Shown here: one piece after another, positions 1-6,436 of the stretch | How the letters are laid out: every line of letters begins with the position of its first letter | Position numbering within the stretch: the first letter of the stretch is position 1 | Source of the DNA: Clostridia bacterium | GTDB lineage: Bacteria; Bacillota_A; Clostridia; Christensenellales; Aristaeellaceae | Assembly: GCA_017398245.1 (NCBI GenBank) | Contig: JAFQGN010000321.1 | Span: 1 to 12,581 of the forward strand | DNA: 12,581 nucleotides | Reading direction: 5' to 3' | The notes under the pieces: generated by a model | Told to the model about the DNA's origin: nothing | The model's database searches: none | Seen by the model: the letters and a program-made list of their open reading frames with translations, nothing else | Made by a program: the position numbers and the translations under genes

Positions 1-1177
1 CTCCGCCGGCCAGCGAGCCGAGCATGCCGCCGGCCAGCGCGGTGACGCAGGAAATGAGCGCGATATGCGTCGGGCGCGTGGCATCGGGCGAGCAGGAAAG
101 CTGCATGCTGCTGCAGGTGAGGTTCGCGCCGCACCAGAACATAGCGCCGATGGTATTGTGCAAAAGCGTGGGCCAGATATTGCCGGGAGAGGAGAACAGA
201 TAAAACAGGGGCGTGAGCGATGCTACGACGCAGGAGACGAGCATGACATTGCGGCCGCCGAAGCGATCAAGCAGGCTGCCCCAACGCGGCATGACGAAAA
301 TGGACACGACAGAAGCCGCGATCGTGGAAAAAACCATGATCTGCAGAAAACTCAGCCCCATCTCGTTCATCGAATACGGGTTGAGATAGACGCCGCTCAT
401 ATTGGCGCAGAAGCACCATGCCGTCCACATGACGACCAGCTTCATAAAGGGCTTGTTTTTGAGCACCTGGCCGATCGCGCCGAAGAGGGCCTGCTTCTGG
501 GGCGGCGCGGTGTACACTTCTTCACAAAAGCCGAAGAAGACCATGTCCAGCACGCCGAGCGTTCCTCCGATGAGGAAGATGACGACATAGCGGATGTCCG
601 GGGGCAGGGCGTCGAGCACATAGGCAACGACAAGGCCAATGATCACATTGCAGGCGGCAAGGATGGATTCACGGATCGACAGGAAACGGCCGCGAATGCG
701 GGCGGGCGTCAGATCGGACAGCCAGGGGAACCAGCAGACGTTGATCATCGAACCGCCGCAGGAGATGATGCCGATCAGGAAGATGAGGATCCACAGCTGC
801 GTCGCTGCAGTAGTCATCGGCAGCATATACGGGATCAGGCCGAAGAACAGCCACAGCGCGCGGGAGATCAGACCGAATGTAAGCATGTATTGTTTGCGTT
901 TGTGCGTACGGTTGACCAGAACGGAGAACGGCAGCTGCATCAGCGCCGACAGCTGCGGAATGGCGGCCATGATGCCGAACATGAGATCGTTCGCGCCAAG
1001 ATCAGTAGCCAGGCCGATCATGGCCGTTGTTCCGCCGCCGCAGATGATGCCGTGGGCACTGCCCATGATGTTGCCCAGAATGATGAAGTTCAGGCTGCGC
1101 CGGATTTTTGCGGGCAGGCTTGCTTCGTCGTAGAGTTGGTTCAGAGGATTGTACTTCAGACGATTTGATACTCTCAT
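1..1177 (-). CDS. MFS transporter, partial (C-terminus beyond left edge)
   Basis: An open minus-strand frame of 392 codons runs from ATG at 1177 off the left edge with no stop. The protein begins MRVSNRLKYNPLNQLY and alternates hydrophobic helices with short charged loops, the pattern of the major facilitator superfamily. The first helix lies at about residues 30-58. A basic loop between helices 2 and 3 (NRTHKRKQ, 89-96), an RIRGRF segment (160-165) and a central PRWGSLLDRFGGRN loop (297-310) are the usual MFS landmarks. About ten helices are visible. The start is supported by a purine-rich AGAGGCGAAGAGA just upstream. It follows a family 2 glycoside hydrolase in the same orientation, so a sugar, oligosaccharide or glycoside is a reasonable substrate, but nothing in the sequence fixes this. 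A terminator and a separate promoter lie between the two genes. Family call is firm; substrate unknown. Confidence 0.88.
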   Translation of the reverse strand, partial: MRVSNRLKYNPLNQLYDEASLPAKIRRSLNFIILGNIMGSAHGIICGGGTTAMIGLATDLGANDLMFGIMAAIPQLSALMQLPFSVLVNRTHKRKQYMLTFGLISRALWLFFGLIPYMLPMTTAATQLWILIFLIGIISCGGSMINVCWFPWLSDLTPARIRGRFLSIRESILAACNVIIGLVVAYVLDALPPDIRYVVIFLIGGTLGVLDMVFFGFCEEVYTAPPQKQALFGAIGQVLKNKPFMKLVVMWTAWCFCANMSGVYLNPYSMNEMGLSFLQIMVFSTIAASVVSIFVMPRWGSLLDRFGGRNVMLVSCVVASLTPLFYLFSSPGNIWPTLLHNTIGAMFWCGANLTCSSMQLSCSPDATRPTHIALISCVTALAGGMLGSLAGG

Positions 1178-1292
1178 TCTCTTCGCCTCTTTGTTTATTT
1201 AATTGTTTTTCGGGGCTTTCCGCGCATTCATTATACTCCATCGGCACTGTGCGTGACCGGCCTCTGCCCCATATCCGTCCGTTAAATTTGTT

Positions 1293-1310
1293 ATTCATAT
1301 ATGTATGAAT
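1293..1310. promoter_or_regulatory. Perfect inverted repeat overlapping MFS promoter, likely operator
   Basis: ATTCATA (1293-1299), a 4-base spacer TATG and TATGAAT (1304-1310) form a perfect 7-bp inverted repeat in an AT-rich patch of otherwise GC-rich DNA. It overlaps the candidate -10 and start site of the MFS promoter, where a dimeric repressor would block transcription. I do not recognise the regulator family. Confidence 0.5.
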
Positions 1311-1336
1311 TATAGGAATGTGCTTCCGGTTCTCAG
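1309..1336 (-). promoter_or_regulatory. Candidate sigma-A promoter for the MFS gene
   Basis: On the minus strand a perfect TATAAT lies at 1314-1309. A CTGAGA hexamer (4 of 6 to TTGACA) sits 16 bases upstream at 1336-1331. This would give a leader of about 125 bases before the MFS start at 1177. A second TATAAT at 1235-1230 lacks a good -35. Supported by position only. Confidence 0.45.
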
Positions 1337-1347
1337 AACGGTAAAGG

Positions 1348-1395
1348 AAAAGCGAACGCCCCTTTACGCCGGTCAGCGCAGAGGCGTCCGCTTTT
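1348..1395 (-). terminator. Rho-independent terminator after the GH2 hydrolase
   Basis: Read on the minus strand, AAAAGCGGACGCC (1395-1383) pairs with GGCGTTCGCTTTT (1360-1348) with one mismatch. The 22-base loop could itself fold. The run TTTTCCTTT ends the structure. It begins 15 bases after the hydrolase stop, so it should end that transcript and limit read-through into the MFS gene. The arms also carry T-rich DNA on the other strand. Confidence 0.72.
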
Positions 1396-1409
1396 CTATT
1401 TTTTGGGGG

Positions 1410-3707
1410 TTATTTCTGTTTGAGTTCGAGCGTTGCGCGAAGATTGGTACGCGTATAGCAATGGAGAAGGATGTCTCCGGCCAGCAGACCGGCGCGGATA
1501 TAGACGATGGCCCGGCCGCGGAAGGTATTGCGGCTGCGGGAGGAATACGGGGTGAGATCGTCCGGCCGGCCGTTTTCGATGCCGATGATCTGCGCGTCGC
1601 CCAAGATCTGGAAGAAGACCTCTTCATCGGCGCCGACAGGCCTGCCCTGCGCGTCGACAAGGCACAGTTCGACCTGCGCAATGCTCTGTCCATCGGCGGA
1701 AAGCTCGGTGGTATCCGCATGGAGCAGGATAGAGGCGGCGCAGCCGGGCGTGACGAGAGTATCCTGCGCGCCATCGACCACGGCGCGAAGCTCGCCCGGC
1801 TGATAGGGCACGAGCCAGCTCGCGCGGCAGCCGTCTTCATCGGCGATCTGCTTTTTGCCGAGCGATACGCCGTTGAGGAAGAGCTCGACCTCTTTCTCGC
1901 CGGTATAGCAGCTCACGCGCAGCTCTTCGCCTTCGTTTCCATTCCAGAAGAAGCGTTCGCTTTCGCCCATCCATCTTTCGTTCGGGTCTCCGACGGCGAT
2001 CTTCACGAATTTCTCGTCCGTCCACATGGCCTTGCGCTGGTAAAATCCCGGCTTCGGGAATCCGGCCAGATCGACGAGACCGGCCTGCGAAATGCGTACG
2101 GGCCAGCCGTGGCATTCGCCGAGAAAATCGATGCCCGTCCACAGGAACTGGCCGCAAATATAGTCGTTATCGCGCACGGCGAGCCATGCGCGCATGTCCT
2201 TGCCGTTTTCGCTGCCGTAAATGACGCGGCCGGGATACTTCGCATGGTCTTCCTCGTAGAATTTTTCCTTATAGTTATAGCCGACGATATCGAGCACATC
2301 GGCATAGCCGGTGCGGTTGCTCAGCTCCGGGAAGGAGAGCGCGCTGGTGACCGGACGCGTGGGATCGACCGCGTGCACGATGTCCGTCAGCTCCTTCGCC
2401 ACAACGGCGAGGCGGCCGGCATCGGGCTTGCGCGGATCGTAGCGGCGTTCGGCAGCGGGCTTGTTGGCGTCGTTATTGCCCAGAACTTCATCGAACAGCG
2501 GCGTGACATAAGGATCGTTCGGGTAATCGATCTCGTTGCCGATGCTCCAGATGACGATGCTCGGGTGGTTCCTGTCGCGCTTTACCATGCCCTCCAGATC
2601 GGCCCTGTGCCAGAGCGGGAAATCTTCCGCATAGCCAAAACGCTTGGGCGGGTAGACGTTGTGGCCCTGCCACCATTTGTTCTTCGCGCCTTCCCATTCG
2701 TCAAAGGCTTCGTCCATGACAAGGAAGCCCATTTCGTCGCACAGGTCGAGCAGATGCGTGTCCGGCGGGTTATGCGCGGTGCGGATGGCATCGCAGCCCA
2801 TAGCCTTGAACACTTCCAGCCTTCTACGCCAGACGGCCTTGGGCACGGCTGCGCCCAACGCGCCGGCATCGTGGTGCACGCAAACGCCCTTGAGCTTGCG
2901 GCTGACGCCGTTGAGGAAAAAGCCCTTGTCGCCGTCAAAGGCGAAGGTGCGCACGCCGAAGGGGATTGCATGTTCGTCACAGACTGCGCCGTTTCGAATC
3001 GCACGGGCCGTGAGCGTATAGAGAACGGGAGTTTCCGGGCTCCAGAGCAGGGCGTTTTCCAGCGCGAGCTGCGCCTCGCCCTTCTCCCCCGTCGCCTGTG
3101 CGCTTGCGGCGGTCGAGCCGTCGGGCGCGATGAGTTCAAACTGCGCGCCCTGCGCGCCGAGTGTTTCATACTGCACGCAGATGCGCGCCACGCCGTTTTC
3201 CACGCCTTGCGTAAAGGCGAACACGCCTTCGGACGCAAAGGCGCATTCGTCGGTCACGGTCAGAGTCACATCGCGATAGATGCCGCTGCCGGTGAACCAG
3301 CGGGAATCGGCCGTTTCCTCGTGCTCCACGCGCACGCACACGACGTTTTCTCCCGCGCGCACGAAGGGCGTGATATCGAAGCTAAAGGTGGAATAGCCGT
3401 AGGCGCGGCCACCCAGATAGTTGGAATTGATCCACACGCGCGCATGCTTGTACACGCCGCCGAATGTGATGCGCACTCGTTTTCCGGAAAGATCGCCCAG
3501 TTCAAAATGCTTGCGGTACCACGCCGTTCCGCCGGGCAGATAGCCTGTGCCGCTGGAATGGCTGCGGTCGAACGGATGCTCGACAGACCAATCGTGCGGC
3601 AAGGTAACCGGGCGCCATGCGCTGTCGTCATAGCCCATGAAGTCGGCGGCGGGGTCGTCGCCAAGATGGAAGCGCCAATCGAGATTTAAGTTTTTCGTTT
3701 CCCGCAT
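1410..3707 (-). CDS. Glycoside hydrolase family 2, beta-galactosidase type
   Basis: A 765-residue retaining glycosidase with no signal peptide, so probably cytoplasmic. Domains in order: N-terminal sugar-binding jelly roll (about 5-150), Ig-like sandwich (157-253), TIM barrel (258-545), then two C-terminal sandwich regions resembling DUF4982 (about 575-645) and the GH2 C5 domain (655-765). In the barrel, AHNPPD (311-316) precedes the acid/base Glu392 in WSIGNE. The nucleophile is Glu500 in VIYGSENG, and FLWTGIDFLGE (521-531) follows. This is the layout of beta-galactosidase-type GH2 enzymes. The N-x-K signature of beta-glucuronidases was not recognised, but the exact glycoside cannot be read from sequence. 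Start ATG at 3707 has AAAGGA 7 bases upstream. It lies 42 bases after msrA with no terminator between, so co-transcription is likely. An MFS transporter follows downstream. Confidence 0.93.
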   Translation of the reverse strand: MRETKNLNLDWRFHLGDDPAADFMGYDDSAWRPVTLPHDWSVEHPFDRSHSSGTGYLPGGTAWYRKHFELGDLSGKRVRITFGGVYKHARVWINSNYLGGRAYGYSTFSFDITPFVRAGENVVCVRVEHEETADSRWFTGSGIYRDVTLTVTDECAFASEGVFAFTQGVENGVARICVQYETLGAQGAQFELIAPDGSTAASAQATGEKGEAQLALENALLWSPETPVLYTLTARAIRNGAVCDEHAIPFGVRTFAFDGDKGFFLNGVSRKLKGVCVHHDAGALGAAVPKAVWRRRLEVFKAMGCDAIRTAHNPPDTHLLDLCDEMGFLVMDEAFDEWEGAKNKWWQGHNVYPPKRFGYAEDFPLWHRADLEGMVKRDRNHPSIVIWSIGNEIDYPNDPYVTPLFDEVLGNNDANKPAAERRYDPRKPDAGRLAVVAKELTDIVHAVDPTRPVTSALSFPELSNRTGYADVLDIVGYNYKEKFYEEDHAKYPGRVIYGSENGKDMRAWLAVRDNDYICGQFLWTGIDFLGECHGWPVRISQAGLVDLAGFPKPGFYQRKAMWTDEKFVKIAVGDPNERWMGESERFFWNGNEGEELRVSCYTGEKEVELFLNGVSLGKKQIADEDGCRASWLVPYQPGELRAVVDGAQDTLVTPGCAASILLHADTTELSADGQSIAQVELCLVDAQGRPVGADEEVFFQILGDAQIIGIENGRPDDLTPYSSRSRNTFRGRAIVYIRAGLLAGDILLHCYTRTNLRATLELKQK

Positions 3708-3749
3708 AGTTTGTCCTTTCTGTCATCAGACGGATCGTTCTTGGGGGAA

Positions 3750-4253
3750 TCAGTCTGCGCGCTTGCGGCCGGAATCGATCAATTCCTGCTCAAATTCGGC
3801 CGGGTGCTTGAGATAATAGTCCTGATGCTCTTCCTCGGCCGTATAGAAGCTCTTGAAGGGCTCCACGCTGATACAAACCTCGCGGCCGGACTGCGCCTGC
3901 AGCTCATCGATCTGCTCCTGCGCGGCGGCACGCTGCTGCTCGGTAAGATAGTACACAGCCAGCGTGTAGGAAAAGCCGCGGTCGATAAACTGGCCTTCGG
4001 GGTCGAAGGGATCGACACTGTTGAGAAAGACGGAAAACAGATCTGCAAAGGAGACTTGTTCCGGGTCAAAATCGATGCGGATGGTCTCCCGGTGGCCGGT
4101 ACGCTGCTTTTTTACATCGATATACGCAGGGTCGGCCTCATCTCCGCCGGAATAGCCGCTGACGACATCGGCCACGCCGTCCATTTCCTTAAAGGTGGGC
4201 GTAATGCACCAGAAGCAGCCGCCCGCAAAATATGCTTTTTCCATGGTTTTCAT
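3750..4253 (-). CDS. msrA: Peptide methionine sulfoxide reductase MsrA
   Basis: A 167-residue cytoplasmic repair enzyme that reduces the S-epimer of methionine sulfoxide in proteins or free, using thioredoxin-type electrons. The GGCFWC motif (11-16) carries the catalytic Cys13. VVSGYSGG (29-36), TGHRETIRIDFDP (52-64) and EEEHQDYYL (140-148) are all family hallmarks, and the length is normal for a single-domain MsrA. No MsrB domain is fused and none is seen nearby. Besides Cys13 and Cys16 there is one more cysteine, in REVCISVEPF, so the resolving cysteine is uncertain. The first ATG at 4253 is preferred over Met4 because a near-perfect AGGCGGTGAT ribosome site precedes it. It has its own strong promoter and probably co-transcribes with the downstream glycoside hydrolase, an unusual pairing. 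Confidence 0.96.
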   Translation of the reverse strand: MKTMEKAYFAGGCFWCITPTFKEMDGVADVVSGYSGGDEADPAYIDVKKQRTGHRETIRIDFDPEQVSFADLFSVFLNSVDPFDPEGQFIDRGFSYTLAVYYLTEQQRAAAQEQIDELQAQSGREVCISVEPFKSFYTAEEEHQDYYLKHPAEFEQELIDSGRKRAD

Positions 4254-4258
4254 TTTAT

Positions 4259-4268
4259 ATCACCGCCT
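4259..4268 (-). promoter_or_regulatory. Strong ribosome binding site deciding the msrA start
   Basis: AGGCGGTGAT on the minus strand matches 9 of 10 bases of AGGAGGTGAT and lies 5 bases before the ATG at 4253. This favours the first ATG over the internal Met4. Confidence 0.7.
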
Positions 4269-4276
4269 TTGGTTTG

Positions 4277-4305
4277 ATTATAACAAAGGAAGGCGGGCCT
4301 GTAAA
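4277..4305 (-). promoter_or_regulatory. Sigma-A promoter for msrA
   Basis: On the minus strand TTTACA (4305-4300, 5 of 6 matches) is 17 bases from a perfect TATAAT (4282-4277). Transcription would start near 4270, giving a short leader to the ATG at 4253. One of the nearest-consensus promoters in the window. Confidence 0.78.
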
Positions 4306-4324
4306 CCAAGCGGCCAGTCTTTTC

Positions 4325-4353
4325 TTGACGATGCGCAGGCTCAGTTTTATAAT
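4325..4353 (+). promoter_or_regulatory. Sigma-A promoter for the 5'-nucleotidase
   Basis: TTGACG (4325-4330, 5 of 6 matches) is 17 bases from a perfect TATAAT (4348-4353). Its -35 lies 19 bases from that of the divergent msrA promoter, so the two polymerases share this short spacer. The start site would be near 4360, leaving a leader of about 130 bases. Confidence 0.78.
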
Positions 4354-4359
4354 AGGTAT

Positions 4360-4490
4360 GTTTACATTGGGGGGCGGCAGTTCGCAAAGAGCTGCGGCCT
4401 CGGTTTACACAATAAAAAAGAGGTTTCTGTGCAGAAATCTTCTTCATGCCCGCATACGGCGAAGCAATGTTTTACCAAGGAGGATGCAGA
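4360..4490 (+). other. Structured 5' leader of the 5'-nucleotidase mRNA
   Basis: The untranslated leader holds two modest hairpins. GCAGTTC (4377-4383) pairs with GAGCTGC (4389-4395) around GCAAA, and AGGTTTCT (4421-4428) pairs with AGAAATCT (4433-4440) around GTGC, each with one G-U pair. I recognise no riboswitch class, and neither hairpin is followed by a T-run, so attenuation is not indicated. Confidence 0.3.
4477..4483 (+). promoter_or_regulatory. Ribosome binding site deciding the 5'-nucleotidase start
   Basis: AAGGAGG lies 7 bases before the ATG at 4491. The in-frame ATG at 4446 has no such site and would put 15 polar residues ahead of the signal peptide, so 4491 is the true start. 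Confidence 0.85.
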
Positions 4491-6383
4491 ATGAAAAACA
4501 GGCTGATTTGCTTTTTTCTGACGGTTTTGATCCTGATCGGGACTCTCGTGCCCGGCTTTGCGCAGGAGGAGCAGAGCGTGACCGTGCTGTTCACGCACGA
4601 TATGCACTCGCACCTGACCGCGCAGCCCTATGAAAACGGCACGCACGGCGGCTTTGCAAGGCTCAAGACGCTGATCGAGCACGAAACGGCGGCGGCTGGC
4701 GGCTACGCGCTGCTGCTGGATGCGGGCGATTTTTCCATGGGAACGCTGTATCAGGCCGTGTTTGAGACCGACGCTGCGGAGCTGACCATGATGGCGCAGC
4801 TCGGCTTTGCCGCAACCACCATCGGCAACCATGAATTCGATTATCAGGGCCGCGGCTTTGCCGGCATGCTTCATGCGGCGATGCGCAACGCCGAAAGCGA
4901 GGGCACGGTTCTGCCTGCCATGCTATGCGCGAATATCGATTGGAGCACGGCCTCCGGCGAGGACGGCGAGGCGTTCCGCGAGGCGATGCAGGCCTACGGC
5001 GCACAGGAGAACATGATCTTCGAATCGAACGGGGTAAAGATCGGCGTTTTCGGCGTGATGGGCAAGGATTCCCTCGCCTGCGCTCCCCTCTCCCCCGTGC
5101 AGTTCACGGATATTATCGAATGCGCGAAGGTGCAGGTCGCCCTGTTGGAAGAGCAGGGGGCCGAGCTGATCGTGTGCCTCTCCCACAGCGGGCTTTGGGA
5201 CGACCCTGCCCGCTCGGAGGACGAGCTGCTGGCAAAGGCGGTGCCGCAGATCGACCTGATCATCAGCGGACACACGCACACCACGCTTAGTGAGCCGCTG
5301 GTGCACGGTTCCACGCATATCGTCTCCTGCGGCGAATACACGATGAACCTGGGCAAGATCGTTCTGCAGCGCAGCGGAGACGCATGGACGTTCACCGATT
5401 ACGAGCTGATCCCGACCACGGACGACGTCGAAGGCGACGCGCAGATCGATGAAAAGCTGACCGAATACCGCGACAGAGTGAGCGCAAATTACCTTTCAAA
5501 CTTCGGCTATACGTACGACCAGGTGCTGGCGCAGAACCCTGGCGGTCTGCTCTCCGAGCGCGATCTTCTGGCTGACGCCGTGATGCAGGCGGTGATCGAG
5601 GCCGAGGGCGAGAACTATGACCCGGTGGCCATGGCCATCGTGCCCAGCGGCGTGATCCGCGCGGAGCTGCCCGTGGGCGATGTGACCACGGCGGACGCGT
5701 TCAACGTGCTGTCTCTTGGCATCGGACCGGACAGGCTGGCGGGCTACCCGCTGGTCAGCGCGTATCTGACCGGGCGCGAGCTGTATGACCTGGCCGAGGT
5801 CGACGCTTCGGTATCCGGGCTGATGACCGGCACGAAGCTGTATCCCTCCGGCGGCGGCTGGGAATATAAGACCAACCGTCTGATCCTCAGCCGCGTGAGC
5901 GACGTTTGGATCTACGGCGAAAACGGCGAAAAGCTGCCCGTTGAGGAGGACAAGCTCTACCGCATCGTGGCGGATCTGTATTCCTGCCAGATGCTCGGCA
6001 CGGTAAAGGAAAAGTCCTTCGGCCTGCTCTCGCTCGTTCCGAAGGATAAAAACGGCGAGCCGATCGTCGATTTTGAAGCGAATATCGTGCGCGACGGCGA
6101 AAGCAACGAAGTGAAGGCGTGGGTCGCGCTGGCGGATTACCTGTATTCCATGGGCGGCGAGGACGGCACGGGTTCTATAAACGAGGTATACACGGCCAAG
6201 TCCGAGCGCATCGTGACGGGCGAAGCCAGAACGATCGGCGAACATTTCGCTCACGCGGGCCGCATCGTGTATCTGCTCATGGGCGTGATCGCCGTTCTGA
6301 TCGCGCTGATCGTGCTCATCGTGCTGCTCATCCGCTGGATCGTGCGGCGCGTCCGCCGCGGCAAAAAGGGCGCGAAAAAATAA
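4491..6383 (+). CDS. Membrane-anchored 5'-nucleotidase / metallophosphoesterase
   Basis: A 630-residue extracytoplasmic enzyme of the 5'-nucleotidase / 2',3'-cyclic phosphodiesterase family, expected to release phosphate and nucleosides from nucleotides outside the cell. The signal peptide is residues 1-24, with likely cleavage after FA. The calcineurin-like domain (30-300) shows the metal ligands in order: HDMH (36-39), DAGD (77-80), GNHEFD (112-117), SHSG (231-234) and GHTH (260-263). The C-terminal nucleotidase domain (about 330-575) includes PSGVIR (385-390) and an FNVLSLG segment. One transmembrane helix (592-615) is followed by a very basic tail ending KKGAKK, which would anchor the enzyme outward with a cytoplasmic C-terminus. 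No LPxTG motif or SH3/SLH repeat is seen. It has its own promoter and converges on the molybdenum hydroxylase operon. Specificity among nucleotides is not readable. Confidence 0.93.
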   Translation: MKNRLICFFLTVLILIGTLVPGFAQEEQSVTVLFTHDMHSHLTAQPYENGTHGGFARLKTLIEHETAAAGGYALLLDAGDFSMGTLYQAVFETDAAELTMMAQLGFAATTIGNHEFDYQGRGFAGMLHAAMRNAESEGTVLPAMLCANIDWSTASGEDGEAFREAMQAYGAQENMIFESNGVKIGVFGVMGKDSLACAPLSPVQFTDIIECAKVQVALLEEQGAELIVCLSHSGLWDDPARSEDELLAKAVPQIDLIISGHTHTTLSEPLVHGSTHIVSCGEYTMNLGKIVLQRSGDAWTFTDYELIPTTDDVEGDAQIDEKLTEYRDRVSANYLSNFGYTYDQVLAQNPGGLLSERDLLADAVMQAVIEAEGENYDPVAMAIVPSGVIRAELPVGDVTTADAFNVLSLGIGPDRLAGYPLVSAYLTGRELYDLAEVDASVSGLMTGTKLYPSGGGWEYKTNRLILSRVSDVWIYGENGEKLPVEEDKLYRIVADLYSCQMLGTVKEKSFGLLSLVPKDKNGEPIVDFEANIVRDGESNEVKAWVALADYLYSMGGEDGTGSINEVYTAKSERIVTGEARTIGEHFAHAGRIVYLLMGVIAVLIALIVLIVLLIRWIVRRVRRGKKGAKK

Positions 6384-6392
6384 AACGTATGC

Positions 6393-6427
6393 AAAAAGCC
6401 TGTTCCTGAAACGGAGCAGGCTTTTTT
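6393..6427. terminator. Bidirectional terminator between convergent genes
   Basis: AAAAAGCCTGTTCC (6393-6406) pairs with GGAGCAGGCTTTTT (6413-6426) around a 6-base loop, with one G-U pair and T-runs on both strands. It lies 9 bases after the nucleotidase stop and 10 bases after the molybdopterin subunit stop, so it serves both transcripts. Confidence 0.92.
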
Positions 6428-6436
6428 GCGCGTGGT

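Noticed and set aside
65..1168. A 367-codon plus-strand frame opposite the MFS gene
   Set aside because: Highly charged, His/Asp/Arg-rich and without family signature; the minus strand encodes a clear membrane transporter that simply lacks a stop inside the window.
1230..1258. A second TATAAT ahead of the MFS gene (1235-1230, minus strand)
   Set aside because: The hexamer at 17 bases, GGTCAC, is a poor -35 and there is no extended -10; the TATAAT at 1314-1309 has a better partner.
1305..3689. A 794-codon open frame on the plus strand opposite the glycoside hydrolase
   Set aside because: It mirrors the real gene codon by codon, has no family motif, is rich in Ala, His and Arg, and arises because GC-rich third positions remove stops from the complementary frame.
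4360..4490. A riboswitch in the nucleotidase leader
   Set aside because: Two small hairpins are present, but I recognise no conserved core such as the purine or preQ1 classes and no terminator-like T-run follows.
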